NCBI GenBank assembly: GCA_014804285.1
Contig: JAAVAA010000079.1
Span: 39,094-68,932, forward strand
Source of the DNA: Lachnospiraceae bacterium
GTDB lineage: Bacteria; Bacillota; Clostridia; Lachnospirales; Lachnospiraceae
Direction: 5' to 3'
Length of the DNA stretch: 29,839 nt
This document shows positions 1 through 6,748 of the stretch, piece by piece. The stretch's first letter is position 1; the number at the start of each line of letters is the position of its first letter. The position numbers and the translations under genes were made by a program. Under the pieces are notes generated by a model. The model did not search any database and was not told the origin of the DNA. It saw only the letters and a program-made list of their open reading frames with translations.

Positions 1-668
1 TCTTTTACCGCAAGAATGCTGAGAACCCCCAATGCTGCCAGCCACCAGCTAAACAGTTCCTCTTTATAAATGAGTCTCGCAATTTGAGGAATCACCGCAA
101 CCACAACTGCCACCGCTAAAACTGCATATAAACACTCTCTGCCCCGCATTCTTCTTGCCAGATACAGACCTGCCGTATTGGTCAGTAAATATGGCACCAG
201 CAGATAAACACCCGTGCTCAGCAGAGGCATGCCTTCCAGCCAATGTCCCGTAAATACACTTAAACCAAGCAGTAACAGGTGTACAAATCCCATAATTTCC
301 ATTCTTGCCAGGATCAGACTCTTCAGGGAAAATCTCGTAGCCATTTCAAGCTCTGCCATTTCGCAGACTTCTGACCGTAGGCTTTCCGCCAAAAAAGATA
401 CTGCCAAAAAGGGCACCATAGCGGAAAATGCCCATAATACATTTTTATCCGTTGCGGCACCAACAAAATATATACCTGCAAAGGAGATCGCGGAAATCAG
501 CCAGCCCCATTTTCCAATATATAAAAACTGTGCTGCCACAAATTTTCCATAACTGATTCGCGAGGTAACAGTCTGCATTTTTCCGATACGACACAGAAAC
601 TCCTGTTTTCTTTCCGGTGCCGGTGCTTCCATGGTCTCCTGTAGCATTTTTTTCAACTTTTTTTCCAT
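1..668 (-). CDS. Integral membrane protein downstream of ECF sigma factor, 3' end outside window
   Basis: The reading frame opens at ATG 668 behind a GGGGGAG ribosome binding site and runs off the left edge without a stop, giving at least 222 residues. The first 45 or so residues are charged and cytoplasmic-looking (MEKKLKKMLQETMEAPAPER). Several hydrophobic segments follow, so it is a multi-span membrane protein. It starts 41 bp after the stop of the ECF sigma gene on the same strand and is surely cotranscribed with it. That position is where anti-sigma factors or sigma-controlled membrane proteins usually sit, but I see no zinc-binding anti-sigma motif, so an anti-sigma role is only a guess. 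It could also be one part of a membrane transporter whose other genes lie outside the window. Coding is certain from the long open frame, operon position and ribosome binding site; function is unknown. Confidence 0.75.
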   Translation of the reverse strand, partial: MEKKLKKMLQETMEAPAPERKQEFLCRIGKMQTVTSRISYGKFVAAQFLYIGKWGWLISAISFAGIYFVGAATDKNVLWAFSAMVPFLAVSFLAESLRSEVCEMAELEMATRFSLKSLILARMEIMGFVHLLLLGLSVFTGHWLEGMPLLSTGVYLLVPYLLTNTAGLYLARRMRGRECLYAVLAVAVVVAVIPQIARLIYKEELFSWWLAALGVLSILAVK

Positions 669-709
669 TTCACTCCCCCTTTTCCCATAACAGCCTCCTT
701 TTGCTGCAC

Positions 710-1225
710 TTATGGCTGCATATTCATTTCTGCCAGCTTCTCTTGCAAGGTTTTCAAAATCCTTTTCAGCTTCCGGTAACAGGAAAACCGCGACATCCGA
801 TACATACTGCAGATTACTGAAACCGGAACTTCATTTACATATCGAAGGAGCATCAGTTCCCGCTCCTCTTCCTCAAGCTCACTAAGCGCTGCTTGAATAG
901 TCATAGATGTAACGACTCTCTCCTCCATGTCAGATGAAGTACCTCCACTATATGGACTGTTTCCCAAGCTTTCCGCCTCATCAAAACCTTCTTCAAAGCT
1001 CTGATATTTCTTTTTCCTGTACTCATCAATACAAAGATTCCGGGCGATAGTGTACAGATATCGCAGCGCTTTCCCCTCATTGTGATAATCCTTGCTTTCC
1101 AAAAAGCGCAAGAAGGTTTCCTGCGTGATATCTTCGGCAATCTCACGTTTCTGCAATTTAAAATAGCAGTAACGATAAATTTTATCGTACTGCTCTCCTA
1201 TCTCTTTTGCTTTATCTATGGACAC
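710..1225 (-). CDS. ECF-type RNA polymerase sigma-70 factor
   Basis: This 171-residue protein has the two-domain layout of extracytoplasmic-function sigma factors. Region 2 spans about residues 8-75 and includes EIAEDITQETFLRFLES and RNLCIDEYRKKK, which bind core polymerase and the -10 element. Region 4 spans about residues 110-165 (LSELEEEERELMLLRYVNE, then a helix-turn-helix ending in YRKLKRIL) and recognises the -35 element. The start is a GTG at 1225, chosen because an AAAGGAGG ribosome binding site sits 10 nt upstream and no better start exists. The linker at residues 80-105 is rich in Glu, Ser and Gly. The next gene, a membrane protein, follows after 41 bp. The regulon cannot be read from the window. 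Family assignment is secure; the signal it answers is unknown. Confidence 0.9.
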   Translation of the reverse strand: MSIDKAKEIGEQYDKIYRYCYFKLQKREIAEDITQETFLRFLESKDYHNEGKALRYLYTIARNLCIDEYRKKKYQSFEEGFDEAESLGNSPYSGGTSSDMEERVVTSMTIQAALSELEEEERELMLLRYVNEVPVSVICSMYRMSRFSCYRKLKRILKTLQEKLAEMNMQP

Positions 1226-1295
1226 GCTTTAGGAACCTCCTTTCAATATGTATAACGAGGCAGCCTCTGAAAATGTGCGGTGCATATGAAAATTT

Positions 1296-2045
1296 TTAAT
1301 CCAAAAATCCCAAATACTCATCAAAAATATTAAACAGCATATTCCCGGCACACACTGGGATCTCAGCGGTTGTCCCCTTCAGCGGAACATACTTATATAG
1401 ATCATCCGCTCTGGTAAGCACCAAAACAGGTATCACATCATACTCCGGTCCAAATAACACTTCCTGATAGGCGCTGTACTTCGCCGCCTGCGCCACCTCT
1501 TCCTCCTCAATCTTATCATTCATCTTAAATTCCAGGGAAAACACATAGTTTTCCGTGATCACCAGTACATCCGCATAGATTCGGATTGCCCGCGACTTCT
1601 TGATCCGCAGTTCAAAAGCAATCTCCCAATCCTCATAGGACACGCCTTCCAAGTCGTCAAACAATGCCCGCATAGTATCGGCACTGTCCCGAAAGGAGTG
1701 AAACAGCCCCCGGGTATCGTTCAGATTCCGCCCAATCCGCTTACAGCCCTGCTGTAACATTTCAAACCATTCTTCCTGTGAAAGCTCCAGAAATTCCCTT
1801 ACCGTGGAATAATAACCGCAAAAATCCTCCAGTCCCCGGTGAGGTCTGGACTGGCGAATATAACCATGCCAGTTATAATCTTTATCCTGACAGCACAACT
1901 CATGCATATAAGGAGAGGCATACAGATAATGGTTCACCACTTTTCTGTCCTTATTCAGTTTCTTTGCGATTTCCTTTGCCTTGATGCCGTCACTGCTGCA
2001 GATCAGGGCATAAATGTCTCTCTCAATAATATCCATTTCACTCAT
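1296..2045 (-). CDS. Helix-turn-helix protein with PD-(D/E)XK nuclease-like domain
   Basis: This 249-residue protein begins with a winged-helix-like segment (residues 5-45, with IKAKEIAKKLNKDRKVVNHYL), followed by a linker. A C-terminal domain then looks like a PD-(D/E)XK fold: Asp159 in IYADVLVI, Glu172-x-Lys174 in LEFKM, and a Gln187 helix (AQAAKYSAY). Such domains usually cut or bind DNA, and similar ones are fused to helicase-like ATPases in Clostridia. Here there is no ATPase. The ATG at 2045 overlaps the end of the upstream ABC gene by 8 bp, so the two are translationally linked. A 75-bp piece of this gene, 73 bases identical, recurs at 3695-3769 beyond the ABC gene. The nuclease assignment rests on motifs read by eye; a catalytically dead DNA-binding role is possible. 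Confidence 0.7.
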   Translation of the reverse strand: MSEMDIIERDIYALICSSDGIKAKEIAKKLNKDRKVVNHYLYASPYMHELCCQDKDYNWHGYIRQSRPHRGLEDFCGYYSTVREFLELSQEEWFEMLQQGCKRIGRNLNDTRGLFHSFRDSADTMRALFDDLEGVSYEDWEIAFELRIKKSRAIRIYADVLVITENYVFSLEFKMNDKIEEEEVAQAAKYSAYQEVLFGPEYDVIPVLVLTRADDLYKYVPLKGTTAEIPVCAGNMLFNIFDEYLGFLD

Positions 2046-3642
2046 TATTCTTCATTCGTATTACTTTGTTAAATCCATTCCGATTTGTGTCAATATGTGA
2101 TATCTTAATGACAATTTTGGTCGGATCATTCAAAATATCTTCTTCTATGTCACGGAGAAGCATCTTCGCTTCATTATCTAAACCGGCATCAATTTCGTCC
2201 CAGATAATAACAGAAGCCGACGAACGCAGCATGCATTTTATCAATAGCAGTTTCTTTTTCTCTCCGCCGGACAAATGAACTCCATTATCCGCTATATTGT
2301 CAATTTCCGGGCTCAGATGCATCTTTTCCCGTAAATTAGAAATATGATCATCCGTAATATCCGTATGTGAAATAATTCGCAGGTAATCTTCAACCTTCTC
2401 ATTTAAAAACAATTCGTCCTGCGATATATAGCATATTTCTTTGTAGAGTTCTCTATGGTCGTAATCACCTAAGTTTTTACCATTAATTTCAATCGTTCCC
2501 TCCGTTGGGGACAGCAGACCCACCATCATCTTCAATATAGATGATTTTCCGGAACCGTTTTCTCCTTCGATCAAGACATGATCTCCGGTTTCCAGACAAA
2601 AGGACAGATTGTTGAAAACGTCTCTGCCATTTTCATATTTTAATGATACCGAGTTAAATACAATACTGTTTATTTTGGGGACACTGATACCGCCGCTTTG
2701 TACCGGAGTTTTTGCAGTCTCCATTACATTATTAAAAGAAGGGAGATTCTGAATAAGCACCTGTACTTGTCTCTGAATACTTTGGCTTTGCTGTAATACA
2801 CAATTTGCAATGAACAGCGCTGTTACAAGCTGCCCTCCAGTGGAACCGGTCAAAATCAATACGCCCGCCACCATAACATATACGATATAATTGAGTGCCT
2901 GGTCTAACCCCAGCCAGAATATTTCTCTCTTATTCGCCTTCATTGACACACCAGTAAACTGGTCTAAGCTTTTTTCGTTTCTTTTTATGTAATATGACAT
3001 CAAACCATTGGTACGGGCAATCTCTGTCATATCAACGGTTTCATAATTCACTATACTATTTGCTTCATGTTCATTATCAACCTTTTCATAATCAAGAAGC
3101 ATCGCTTTCTTGGAATATAAGGACAACAAAGTAGTAACTAAAATAGAAAGCAGCAGCACCGCCGCGACCGCAGGATCAATAAAAAAGGAAAAAGTTAAAA
3201 AGACAACTCCCGTAAACAGATCAATTACAATTCCAACTGTGTATACGGTAGAAACCGCATAGATCTTATAAGTTTCAGTAGTGAGAATAAATTTTAATTT
3301 TTCTTTATTATCACGAACAAATGAAGAATAATTGCTCCCCCACAGTACTTGATAAATCTTTTCTCGTGTTTTCCACAAAATATGCCGCCCCACACGATCG
3401 TACAACTCCGTTCGAAGCGCACCCAGCATGCATATTACTAAATAGGCTACAACAAAAATCGCAACGTACCCTACAAACAAGGGTACACTCTTTTGGACTT
3501 CCGTTCGGTCGATCATCCACTCCATATAAAAAGGAAGTGCAGACTCTAAGCCTAAAAGGAGGAGGATAACAAATATACATTTGCCCAGCAGCTTTTTATC
3601 AACAGTAAACATTAATTTAACGACTTGAAAATAGTTTTTCAT
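2038..3642 (-). CDS. ABC exporter half-transporter (fused membrane and ATPase domains)
   Basis: This is a 534-residue inner-membrane exporter subunit that should act as a dimer. Residues 1-310 hold about six membrane helices of the type I exporter kind. Residues 325-534 are the ATPase: Walker A GENGSGKSS at 360-368, signature LSGGE at 457-461, Walker B VIIWDEID at 478-485, and switch His516. No N-terminal cysteine-protease domain is present, so it does not process its own leader-peptide cargo. ATG 3642 has a GGGG ribosome binding site about 10 nt upstream. A lipoprotein gene lies upstream and the nuclease-like gene overlaps its 3' end. It has the same length and order as the exporter at 28014-29612 but is clearly diverged from it. 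The substrate is unknown; peptide or drug export is the usual role for the family. Confidence 0.9.
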   Translation of the reverse strand: MKNYFQVVKLMFTVDKKLLGKCIFVILLLLGLESALPFYMEWMIDRTEVQKSVPLFVGYVAIFVVAYLVICMLGALRTELYDRVGRHILWKTREKIYQVLWGSNYSSFVRDNKEKLKFILTTETYKIYAVSTVYTVGIVIDLFTGVVFLTFSFFIDPAVAAVLLLSILVTTLLSLYSKKAMLLDYEKVDNEHEANSIVNYETVDMTEIARTNGLMSYYIKRNEKSLDQFTGVSMKANKREIFWLGLDQALNYIVYVMVAGVLILTGSTGGQLVTALFIANCVLQQSQSIQRQVQVLIQNLPSFNNVMETAKTPVQSGGISVPKINSIVFNSVSLKYENGRDVFNNLSFCLETGDHVLIEGENGSGKSSILKMMVGLLSPTEGTIEINGKNLGDYDHRELYKEICYISQDELFLNEKVEDYLRIISHTDITDDHISNLREKMHLSPEIDNIADNGVHLSGGEKKKLLLIKCMLRSSASVIIWDEIDAGLDNEAKMLLRDIEEDILNDPTKIVIKISHIDTNRNGFNKVIRMKNNE

Positions 3643-3674
3643 AACTGATACCCCGCATACTATAATTTACAATA

Positions 3675-3691
3675 GGCGTTCGCAAAACGCC
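3675..3691. other. Short hairpin upstream of the ABC exporter gene
   Basis: GGCGTT and AACGCC form a perfect 6-bp stem around a 5-nt loop (CGCAA). It sits 33 bp before the ABC exporter start, between that gene and the decayed gene copy at 3695-3779. It has no T-run on either side, so it is not a convincing terminator. It may mark the junction of the rearrangement that placed the ABC gene here, or belong to the exporter's leader. Confidence 0.4.
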
Positions 3692-3694
3692 ACA

Positions 3695-3779
3695 AACCGC
3701 AAAAATACTCCAGTCCCCGGTGAGGTCTGGACTAGCGAATATAACCATGCCAGTTATAATCTTTATCCTATTTCACTCA
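3695..3779 (-). pseudogene. Decayed partial copy of the nuclease-like gene at 1296-2045
   Basis: Positions 3695-3769 match 1814-1888, inside the nuclease-like gene (about codons 53-77), at 73 of 75 bases in the same orientation. The next ten bases, ATTTCACTCA at 3770-3779, equal 2035-2044 at the start of that gene, so the copy keeps the 5' end but has lost about 146 bp in between. One of the two substitutions (3734, G to A on the plus strand) changes CGC CAG to CGC TAG on the coding strand, creating a stop. The copy lies between the lipoprotein and the ABC exporter, so the exporter is bracketed by an intact and a broken copy of the same gene. Confidence 0.85.
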
Positions 3780-3786
3780 CAGCGTC

Positions 3787-4428
3787 TTACTCCTCGATAA
3801 GCGATATATTTTCACCGTCAAAAATGATAGATGCAACCTTTTCTCTTGCAGACATTTCAATATCAACATTAGACTTCACATGATAATCTGCGTCATAAAC
3901 ACACAAAGTATTATCACTATCCATATCCAACATCCATGTTTGAAATGGATCATGAAAATCAAAAAATACAGTTTCCTTACTTGCAGCATCAAAATAGCCG
4001 ACATAAGCGCTGATAATACCGGAACCACATAAACCGGTAAAGTATAATTCAAATTTGCCATCTCCATTCAAATCTGTGACAGCAAATGAATTCACTCCAT
4101 GACTGCCAAACCACTTGCCAAGCGGGTACACTTTATCATCATACAGTAAAAAACTACTGCAGGATTTATCAAATTTGAAAATACTGAAATTATAATTATT
4201 TGCGATGTCCTCCGGAGTCACATTATAACAATGCTCATCATCATAATCTCCTCTATAACCGTCCAGAAGCTTTAAGAAGTCCTCAACACCCTCTGATGAG
4301 GGAATCATCTGAAATGTTACGATGGGCATGACATCTTCCTGTTCGCTATGCTCTTCGTTTTGCCGGCATCCGGTCAGCAGGAAACACACCGCAATTATTA
4401 ACAATGTACCTCTTATAAATTTTCTCAT
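3787..4428 (-). CDS. Secreted lipoprotein with a calcium-loop-like DLNGDG motif
   Basis: This 213-residue protein starts at ATG 4428, chosen because AGAGGA lies 8 nt upstream; an in-frame GTG at 4446 has no such site. It opens with a lipoprotein signal, RKFIRGTLLIIAVCFLLTGC, giving a lipidated Cys on the outer face of the membrane. The mature part has DLNGDGKFELYFTG near its middle, resembling the calcium loop of FG-GAP or dockerin-like repeats, and a Cys pair near CYNV and KSCSSF. I recognise no named family. It lies upstream of the ABC exporter on the same strand with only the decayed gene copy between them, so it may share a transcript and act in transport or immunity. A TATAAT-like -10 lies at 4455-4460. 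Confidence 0.75.
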   Translation of the reverse strand: MRKFIRGTLLIIAVCFLLTGCRQNEEHSEQEDVMPIVTFQMIPSSEGVEDFLKLLDGYRGDYDDEHCYNVTPEDIANNYNFSIFKFDKSCSSFLLYDDKVYPLGKWFGSHGVNSFAVTDLNGDGKFELYFTGLCGSGIISAYVGYFDAASKETVFFDFHDPFQTWMLDMDSDNTLCVYDADYHVKSNVDIEMSAREKVASIIFDGENISLIEE

Positions 4429-4548
4429 ATGCCCGTTCCTCTGCACTCATGGCTATTATACATCTTATCCTCTGACACACTTTTCTATCAACGAAACTGT
4501 GAAAACAAGTATGCATATTTTAACATACACCGGACAGATTCGCAATTA

Positions 4549-4570
4549 AGGGCTGTCTTACAACAGCCCT
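4549..4570 (-). terminator. Terminator of the ArsR-like regulator gene
   Basis: AGGGCTGT and ACAGCCCT form a perfect 8-bp stem with a 6-nt loop, 12 bp after the stop of the regulator gene. On the minus strand it is followed by TAATT, a weak U-tract. It separates the regulator from the lipoprotein/exporter genes. Confidence 0.7.
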
Positions 4571-4581
4571 CTTTTCGGATT

Positions 4582-5232
4582 CTAATTTTCTTCGTCAGTT
4601 TCCCATGTTCCTTTCGTGTAGGTTTCATCCACCATATCACTGATACCTGCAAGCAACATGATTATGCCTTGTACCTTGTGCGGCTGAATGATGTAAAACC
4701 CTTTCTGATGCTCGTCCTCCACGACTATATCAGCGGCGAGCAGCGGCTTTAAATGATGATAAACCTGTCCTGTAGACCCGAAACCACATTTTTCTACGAG
4801 TGATGCTACTGTCTTAGGTCCGCGAAGTATCTCCAGCACCATTGCAAGGCGGTTTGAATTTCCAATACAGGCTAATACCTTGTTTGCAACACCGCTCTCA
4901 ATGAGAGAGAGCAGATCATCGGTAGGGACACTATTTCGTATCCAGTTAGACTGCCGTCCGCCGGAATTATGCAGCCCAAGGTAGGTTACAAATCCGCTCC
5001 CTCCTTTTTCCTCAGTTTTAAAGCATAATTCCTCCATCTGTTCACTGAGTCGACTATCCGGATGCATTCCATGCATAACGTGTACCCTTTTTAACTTCTC
5101 TGTCGATGACTTGTTAGGATGCAATTCCATCATCATAGCCCGCAGTTCATCAAGTTGCGGAGATACCATGTTCTGAAGATTTTTCATCTGCTCTTTGAGC
5201 TCATCAATCTCCTTATCATAATTTCGCTCCAT
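4582..5232 (-). CDS. ArsR-like winged-helix transcriptional regulator with N-terminal coiled coil
   Basis: This 216-residue cytoplasmic regulator starts with a charged helix likely to form a coiled coil (residues 1-35, EIDELKEQMKNLQNMV). The C-terminal half is a winged helix of the ArsR kind: ESGVANKVLACIGNSNRLAMVLEIL, then GSTGQVYHHLKPLLAADIV as the recognition helix and a wing ending in FYIIQP. The middle (residues 55-110) holds HVMHGMHPDSR and may bind an effector, but no cysteine metal site is obvious. It is transcribed divergently from the MFS efflux gene, and the shared 260-bp gap contains promoters for both and TGACAATT-type boxes. The arrangement suggests it represses the transporter and itself until an inducer appears. 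The inducer is unknown. Confidence 0.85.
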   Translation of the reverse strand: MERNYDKEIDELKEQMKNLQNMVSPQLDELRAMMMELHPNKSSTEKLKRVHVMHGMHPDSRLSEQMEELCFKTEEKGGSGFVTYLGLHNSGGRQSNWIRNSVPTDDLLSLIESGVANKVLACIGNSNRLAMVLEILRGPKTVASLVEKCGFGSTGQVYHHLKPLLAADIVVEDEHQKGFYIIQPHKVQGIIMLLAGISDMVDETYTKGTWETDEEN

Positions 5233-5285
5233 AATCCTATATCTGCTCCTTTCCCCAAATTGTCATTCCGTAATTACGTAATTTC

Positions 5286-5314
5286 ATAATAATATAAATT
5301 GTCGCTAATGTCAA
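5286..5314 (-). promoter_or_regulatory. Promoter of the ArsR-like regulator
   Basis: On the minus strand TTGACA (5314-5309) is followed by a 17-nt spacer and TATTAT (5291-5286), a near-consensus housekeeping promoter about 55 bp before the regulator start. Its -35 overlaps the imperfect palindrome at 5298-5315. Confidence 0.7.
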
Positions 5315-5315
5315 T
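5298..5315. promoter_or_regulatory. Candidate operator between regulator and MFS gene
   Basis: ATTGTCGCTAATGTCAAT is an imperfect inverted repeat (ATTGTC against GTCAAT, five of six paired). Related boxes occur at about 5259-5267 (AAATTGTCA) and 5331-5339 (TGACAATTT), which are exact inverted copies of each other, and a perfect palindrome ATTACGTAAT lies at 5273-5282. All sit in or beside the two divergent promoters, where a repressor would act. Assignment to the ArsR-like protein is inference. Confidence 0.45.
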
Positions 5316-5329
5316 GGTTTTTAAAACAG

Positions 5330-5357
5330 TTGACAATTTTGGAGTATAGTTTAAAAT
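5330..5357 (+). promoter_or_regulatory. Promoter of the MFS efflux gene
   Basis: TTGACA (5330-5335), a 16-nt spacer and TAAAAT (5352-5357) form a strong promoter pointing at the MFS gene. The predicted transcript begins near 5364, leaving a leader of about 130 nt before the start codon. Confidence 0.7.
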
Positions 5358-5391
5358 TACATTTAGAATAATTGAAAAGCGAGGTAAATTC

Positions 5392-5409
5392 ATGCGCCAT
5401 CCGATTTGA
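5392..5409 (+). CDS. Possible 5-codon leader peptide (MRHPI)
   Basis: ATG CGC CAT CCG ATT TGA lies early in the MFS leader, 6-7 nt behind a GAGGT that could serve as a ribosome binding site. It precedes the hairpin at 5432-5456. Drug-induced efflux genes are sometimes controlled by ribosome stalling on such peptides; that is the only reason to list it. It may equally be chance. Confidence 0.3.
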   Translation: MRHPI

Positions 5410-5431
5410 TTACGTTCAAAATGTTTGATCT

Positions 5432-5456
5432 ACCATGGAGATTGAAAATCCATGGT
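5432..5456 (+). promoter_or_regulatory. Leader hairpin upstream of the MFS gene
   Basis: ACCATGGA and TCCATGGT form a perfect 8-bp stem with a 9-nt loop. Outside it, CAAAATG (about 5418-5424) and CATTTTG (5457-5463) can extend the structure across an 8-nt bulge. There is no T-run, so it is not a plain terminator. It lies between the possible leader peptide and the ribosome binding site of the MFS gene (AAGGGG, 5483-5488), where it could control elongation or translation. Confidence 0.5.
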
Positions 5457-5496
5457 CATTTTGTCGTATTCAAATTCAATTTAAGGGGTGGTATTC

Positions 5497-6645
5497 ATGA
5501 AAAGAAATATTTTCTTTATGTATTCCATATCCTTTTTTCAGGGTATGGTTTTTTATTCGTCGATTGCAACACTATACCGTCAAGCTGCCGGGATTTCTGT
5601 TTTTCAGATCACTATGATAGAAAGTATTTCGTTGGTGCTTTCTTTTGCCTTTGAAATCCCATGGGGTGTCCTAGCAGACCGCATTGGTTACCGGCGCACA
5701 ATGATTATTTGCAATATCCTGTTTTTTATCTCCAAAATCATTTTCTGGAAGTCGCAGAGCTTTGCAGATTTCCTTTTGGAAAGAGTGATTCTTGCTATAG
5801 TCGTCTCCGGCGTTTCCGGCGTAGATACGAGTATTCTGTATTTATCATGTGACGAGAACGATTCCCAACGTGCCTTCGGTATTTATGGAGGTCTCGGTAC
5901 AGCCGGACTTCTGTCTGCCGCTGCAATTTATACGGTATTTATTGAAGAAAACTATCGGGCTGCCGGGTTTTTAACTGTCATCAGCTATGGCATAGCGGCA
6001 ATCCTCAGTTTTGGTCTGAAAGAGGTCAAGACTGCTCAAAAGGGTGAACGGACATCTTTGAGGCATTCACTTACCATTTTAAAAGAAACACTTTTTAACC
6101 GGAGTCTGCTTTTTCTGATTGCCGGAGTTGCGCTTCTATATGAAGTGAATCAAACGATAACCGTATTTTTCAATCAGCTTCAATATACCAAAGCAGGTAT
6201 GTCGGTGAGGCTGATTTCCGGCGTTTATATTCTAATGACACTTTCCGGTTTGGTAAGCGTATTTTCCGCACCTCTCACCCAAAAGCTAAAGCCGCGATTC
6301 TTTGGGGCAGTGCTTTTTGGTGTTTGTAGTTTTTCCTGCCTAATGTTGGCCTTTACGCAAAATCCATTTATTTCAGTTTTGGGTATTTTGCTTATCCGGG
6401 TCTGCTCCAGCTTGATGTCTCCGCTGGGAACAGAACTGCAAAATAAAGCGATTACAACAACTGACCGTGCCACTGCGCTTAGTATGAGCGCTTTGCTTAT
6501 GGATTTGCTGGCGGTCTTTACCAATCTTATTTTCGGGAAATTAGCCGAATTTGATTTAAGCGCCGCAATGTGCTTTGGCGGATTTCTCTGCATACTCGGA
6601 GCGAGCCTATACTTGATCAGCCTCAAAAGGGCTGATTACAGATAA
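5497..6645 (+). CDS. MFS-family efflux transporter
   Basis: This 382-residue inner-membrane protein has about 12 hydrophobic segments and the MFS signature loop between helices 2 and 3 (EIPWGVLADRIGYRRTMI). The family exports drugs or metabolites with proton exchange. The start at ATG 5497 follows an AAGGGG site at 5483-5488; a GTG at 5488 is in frame but lies on the ribosome binding site. The gene is divergent from an ArsR-like regulator and has its own promoter and structured leader, the usual form of an inducible efflux unit. It is one of only four clear plus-strand genes in a window otherwise read from the minus strand, and together with the regulator could be a transferred pair. Substrate is unknown. 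Confidence 0.88.
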   Translation: MKRNIFFMYSISFFQGMVFYSSIATLYRQAAGISVFQITMIESISLVLSFAFEIPWGVLADRIGYRRTMIICNILFFISKIIFWKSQSFADFLLERVILAIVVSGVSGVDTSILYLSCDENDSQRAFGIYGGLGTAGLLSAAAIYTVFIEENYRAAGFLTVISYGIAAILSFGLKEVKTAQKGERTSLRHSLTILKETLFNRSLLFLIAGVALLYEVNQTITVFFNQLQYTKAGMSVRLISGVYILMTLSGLVSVFSAPLTQKLKPRFFGAVLFGVCSFSCLMLAFTQNPFISVLGILLIRVCSSLMSPLGTELQNKAITTTDRATALSMSALLMDLLAVFTNLIFGKLAEFDLSAAMCFGGFLCILGASLYLISLKRADYR

Positions 6646-6655
6646 AAATTTAAGA

Positions 6656-6686
6656 AGGAGCGACAGCCAAAAACGCTGTCGCTCCT
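6656..6686. terminator. Bidirectional terminator between convergent genes
   Basis: AGGAGCGACAGC and GCTGTCGCTCCT form a perfect 12-bp stem with a 7-nt loop, 10 bp after the MFS stop. The minus strand side is followed by TTCTTAAATTTTT, so it can also end the converging HlyD operon, which stops at 6749. Confidence 0.8.
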
Positions 6687-6748
6687 CCAAATTACCCAAA
6701 ATGCAGTTTCTTAAGTCAAAGGAAGTTGTACAATTAATTCTGCATGGC

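Noticed and set aside
214..552. Open frame on the plus strand
   Set aside because: It is the shadow of the partial membrane-protein gene on the minus strand, which is open to the window edge, has a ribosome binding site and clear hydrophobic segments.
2038..3642. Bacteriocin exporter with a peptidase domain
   Set aside because: No C39 peptidase domain is present and no leader-type precursor peptide was found nearby.
5406..5654. 82-codon plus-strand frame crossing the MFS leader
   Set aside because: It has no ribosome binding site, runs into the MFS gene in another frame and contains no recognisable domain.
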